Assembly (NCBI GenBank): GCA_016928125.1
Contig: JAFGLK010000502.1
Coordinates: 1 to 16,276 of the forward strand
Direction of reading: 5' to 3'
Source of the DNA: Anaerolineae bacterium
Lineage (GTDB): Bacteria; Chloroflexota; Anaerolineae; UBA1429
DNA: 16,276 nucleotides
The notes beneath the pieces are model-generated. The model searched no databases, was not told the DNA's origin, and saw only the letters and a list, made by a program, of their open reading frames with translations. This document shows positions 14,544 to 16,276 of the stretch, in pieces (the first letter of the stretch is position 1; the number at the start of each line of letters is the position of its first letter). The position numbers and the translations under genes were made by a program.

Positions 14544-15389
14544 TCAGGAACCCGGTTGTCGATCGGGCCACCCCAGCCTTGAGAGCACCGTTTCATAAAA
14601 GTAGCCATCGCCGCCAAAGCGCACGAACTTGGCTTTGCACGCGCTTTCCGTGTTAAGCACTCGGTCGCCCACCTCCAGCGGCACGTCGATCTGGCCATCT
14701 ACCGTAACCATCGCGCCCTGCCCTTTGACCAAGCGCAGACAGAGAGAGCGAGTGGCTGGGATGACCAGCGCATGCGCGATGCCCAGATGCGCTGCGATGG
14801 GTGTGATCGTCAGACCGGGCACATCAGGGGCGACAATTGGCCCGCCGGCCGCCAAGCAGTAGGCGGTGCTTCCCGTTGGAGTGGACACGATGACCCCATC
14901 GGCCGCTGGGGTCATCACATGGCGACCATCCACTTCGACGGATATATGCACCATACGCGACGCCATCCCGCGTGCGACGACTATGTCATTGATCGCCTGT
15001 GACTCGAGCAAAAGCTCCTCGCCGCGCCACAGCTCGCTGCGCAGCATCATACGTTCCTCGATGATACAGTCGCCCGCCAGCACCTTTGCGATGGCCGGCT
15101 CGAGTCGATCCGGTTCCACCTCGGCCAGAAAACCCAGACGCCCCAGGTTGACACCCAAGATCGGCACATCAAAGCGGGCTACCTGGCGAATCGCCCTCAC
15201 GATCGTGCCATCTCCGCCCAACGTCACAAGGAGATCGAGGTCAGCGGCGGCTTGCTGCAAACGCTCGTCGTCGCCGGCCGAGCCGCGCCAGATCTGAATA
15301 CCGGCCTCATCCAGAATCTCGCCAACGCGCCGACCCAAGTCCTGCGATTCGGGTCGTCCGGGGTGGTAGAGGATCCCGACGGTCTTCAT
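14544..15389 (-). CDS. nadK: NAD kinase
   Basis: NAD kinase phosphorylates NAD to NADP using ATP or polyphosphate and sets the NADP pool in the cytoplasm. The 281-residue length is typical. The catalytic GGDGT is at 58-62, with Asp60 as the expected base. NLGRLGFLAEV is at 81-91, the NE/D motif is QAINDIVV at 131-138, and the glycine-rich GVIVSTPTGSTAY is at 165-177. VDGQ follows near 230-233. In the loop TPIAAHLGIAHALVIP (196-211), the more usual PHSL..RPL pattern is altered, with Ala and His where Pro and Arg are common. This may be lineage variation. The start ATG 15389 lies 8 bases after the hisS stop; the ribosome site is weak, so translation may be coupled to hisS. Confidence 0.96.
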   Translation of the reverse strand: MKTVGILYHPGRPESQDLGRRVGEILDEAGIQIWRGSAGDDERLQQAAADLDLLVTLGGDGTIVRAIRQVARFDVPILGVNLGRLGFLAEVEPDRLEPAIAKVLAGDCIIEERMMLRSELWRGEELLLESQAINDIVVARGMASRMVHISVEVDGRHVMTPAADGVIVSTPTGSTAYCLAAGGPIVAPDVPGLTITPIAAHLGIAHALVIPATRSLCLRLVKGQGAMVTVDGQIDVPLEVGDRVLNTESACKAKFVRFGGDGYFYETVLSRLGWPDRQPGS

Positions 15390-15397
15390 CCCTTAGC

Positions 15398-16276
15398 CTA
15401 TCTACCCGCTGTGGTAGATTGGGTCGGCGCCTCCGCCCCCTTGCCAGCGAGACGGCGCTGCACGGTCTCCACCGCCTGTGACAGGGGCACGCGCTCCTGC
15501 GAATCCACCCGCATGCTCTGAATGAGGATCTCGCTGGCTTTGAGCTCATCCTCTCCCAAGACGAGCGCGTACTCGGCCCCGGCGCGATCTGCGGCGCGAA
15601 ACTGGGCCTTGAAGCTGCGATCCCCAAAGGAGAGGCCCGCCCGGATGCCCACCTCGCGCAGCGCATTGAGCACCTGAAGCGCTTGCTGCTTGGGGCCAGG
15701 CCCGCCATAGATCAGCATGACCTGCGGATTGGCCAGTCCGGGCACCTCGATGCCCTGCTCCTTCATCGTCAAGACCAGCCGCTCCATGCCTGACCCAAAG
15801 CCGATGCCGGGGGTTGGATCGCCGCCGAGCTCTTCGGCCAGGCCATCATACCGACCGCCACCGCAAATCGCATTCTGAGATCCAATACCCTCCGCCCAGA
15901 CCTCAAAAACGGTCTTGGTGTAATAATCGAGACCCCGAACCAGGCGGTGATTCACGGAATAGGGCCGCCCCAAAACATCCAGGGACTGGCGCAATGTGGC
16001 GAAATGGGTCCGACACTCGTCGCACAAATAGTCGGCGATGTGCGGGGCCGCAGCGATCACAGGCTGGCAAGCGGGCGTCTTGCAGTCCAAAAGGCGCAAG
16101 GGGTTGCGGACCAAACGCCGCTCGCAATCCTCACAGATTTCGTCCTCGTGCTCACGATAGTATTCGACCAGGCGCACAATGTACCCTGGTCGGCACCTGG
16201 GACACCCCGTGCTGTTCAACTGGAATGCCAGGCCCTGAAAGCCCAGTTGAGAGTAGAGCTGCCAGGCCACCGACAT
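15398..16276 (-). CDS. hisS: Histidine-tRNA ligase, C-terminal two-thirds (5' end outside window)
   Basis: This charges tRNA-His with histidine. The visible 292 residues end normally, but the N-terminal part, about 130-150 residues with motifs 1 and 2, lies beyond the window edge, so the Met at the edge is probably internal. Visible signatures are FQLNSTGCPRCRPGY and the HisA motif RGLDYYTKTVFEVW (114-127). GGGRYDGL (139-146) and motif 3 GIGFGSGMERLVL (157-169) follow. The anticodon-binding domain begins near VMLIYGGPGP and contains GDRSFKAQFRAADRAGAEYALVLG. A cysteine-rich insert with four pairs (CPRC, CEDC, a CKTPAC pair, CDEC) at 25-88 is also seen in other bacterial HisRS. It is the first visible gene of the run hisS-nadK-recN-peptidase. 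The C-terminal tail is Ala/Thr/Gly-rich and unremarkable. Confidence 0.95.
   Translation of the reverse strand: MSVAWQLYSQLGFQGLAFQLNSTGCPRCRPGYIVRLVEYYREHEDEICEDCERRLVRNPLRLLDCKTPACQPVIAAAPHIADYLCDECRTHFATLRQSLDVLGRPYSVNHRLVRGLDYYTKTVFEVWAEGIGSQNAICGGGRYDGLAEELGGDPTPGIGFGSGMERLVLTMKEQGIEVPGLANPQVMLIYGGPGPKQQALQVLNALREVGIRAGLSFGDRSFKAQFRAADRAGAEYALVLGEDELKASEILIQSMRVDSQERVPLSQAVETVQRRLAGKGAEAPTQSTTAGR

Noticed and set aside
15752..16276. Eight-cysteine insert in HisRS as a novel zinc domain
   Set aside because: This pattern occurs in histidine-tRNA ligases of other bacteria, so it is not new.

Overview
The window reads as a chromosomal segment of a GC-rich, probably Chloroflexota (Anaerolineae-like) bacterium. 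This placement is inferred. It rests on DUF5666/DUF5667-type envelope proteins, long Thr/Pro-rich extracellular linkers, a VPVVLK-type motif after such a linker, and MnmG, RecN, NadK and HisS sequences of an ordinary bacterial type. No tRNA, rRNA, CRISPR array, insertion sequence or phage gene was seen. Coding density is very high: no gene-free stretch exceeds about 170 bases.

Region 1 (29-6440, + strand) is a compact four-gene cluster. It holds an ECF sigma factor, a single-pass membrane protein in the anti-sigma position with four DUF5666-like outside repeats and two Thr/Pro-rich segments, a secreted protein made of four more DUF5666-like repeats, and a secreted protein that I read as two seven-bladed beta-propellers joined by a Ser/Thr/Pro linker. 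Together they look like an envelope-sensing sigma switch with its own surface proteins. This is the most novel part of the window.

Region 2 (6429-8989, - strand) holds mnmG (tRNA wobble-uridine modification) and a Nudix hydrolase upstream of it. A clear extended -10 promoter drives the Nudix gene. mnmG converges on and overlaps the end of the propeller gene.

Region 3 (9151-11434, + strand) is a second, classical ECF module: sigma factor, zinc-type anti-sigma factor with two membrane segments (overlapping ATGA junction), and a polytopic membrane protein of unknown function. A strong hairpin with a U-tract follows.

Region 4 (11603-16276, - strand) is a housekeeping run, transcribed as hisS (5' end outside the window), nadK, recN and an M20-family peptidase. 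The nadK-recN pairing is familiar from other bacteria.

Several start codons were moved inward from the longest reading frame on ribosome-binding-site or promoter evidence: 582, 2634, 8989, 12679 and 14437.
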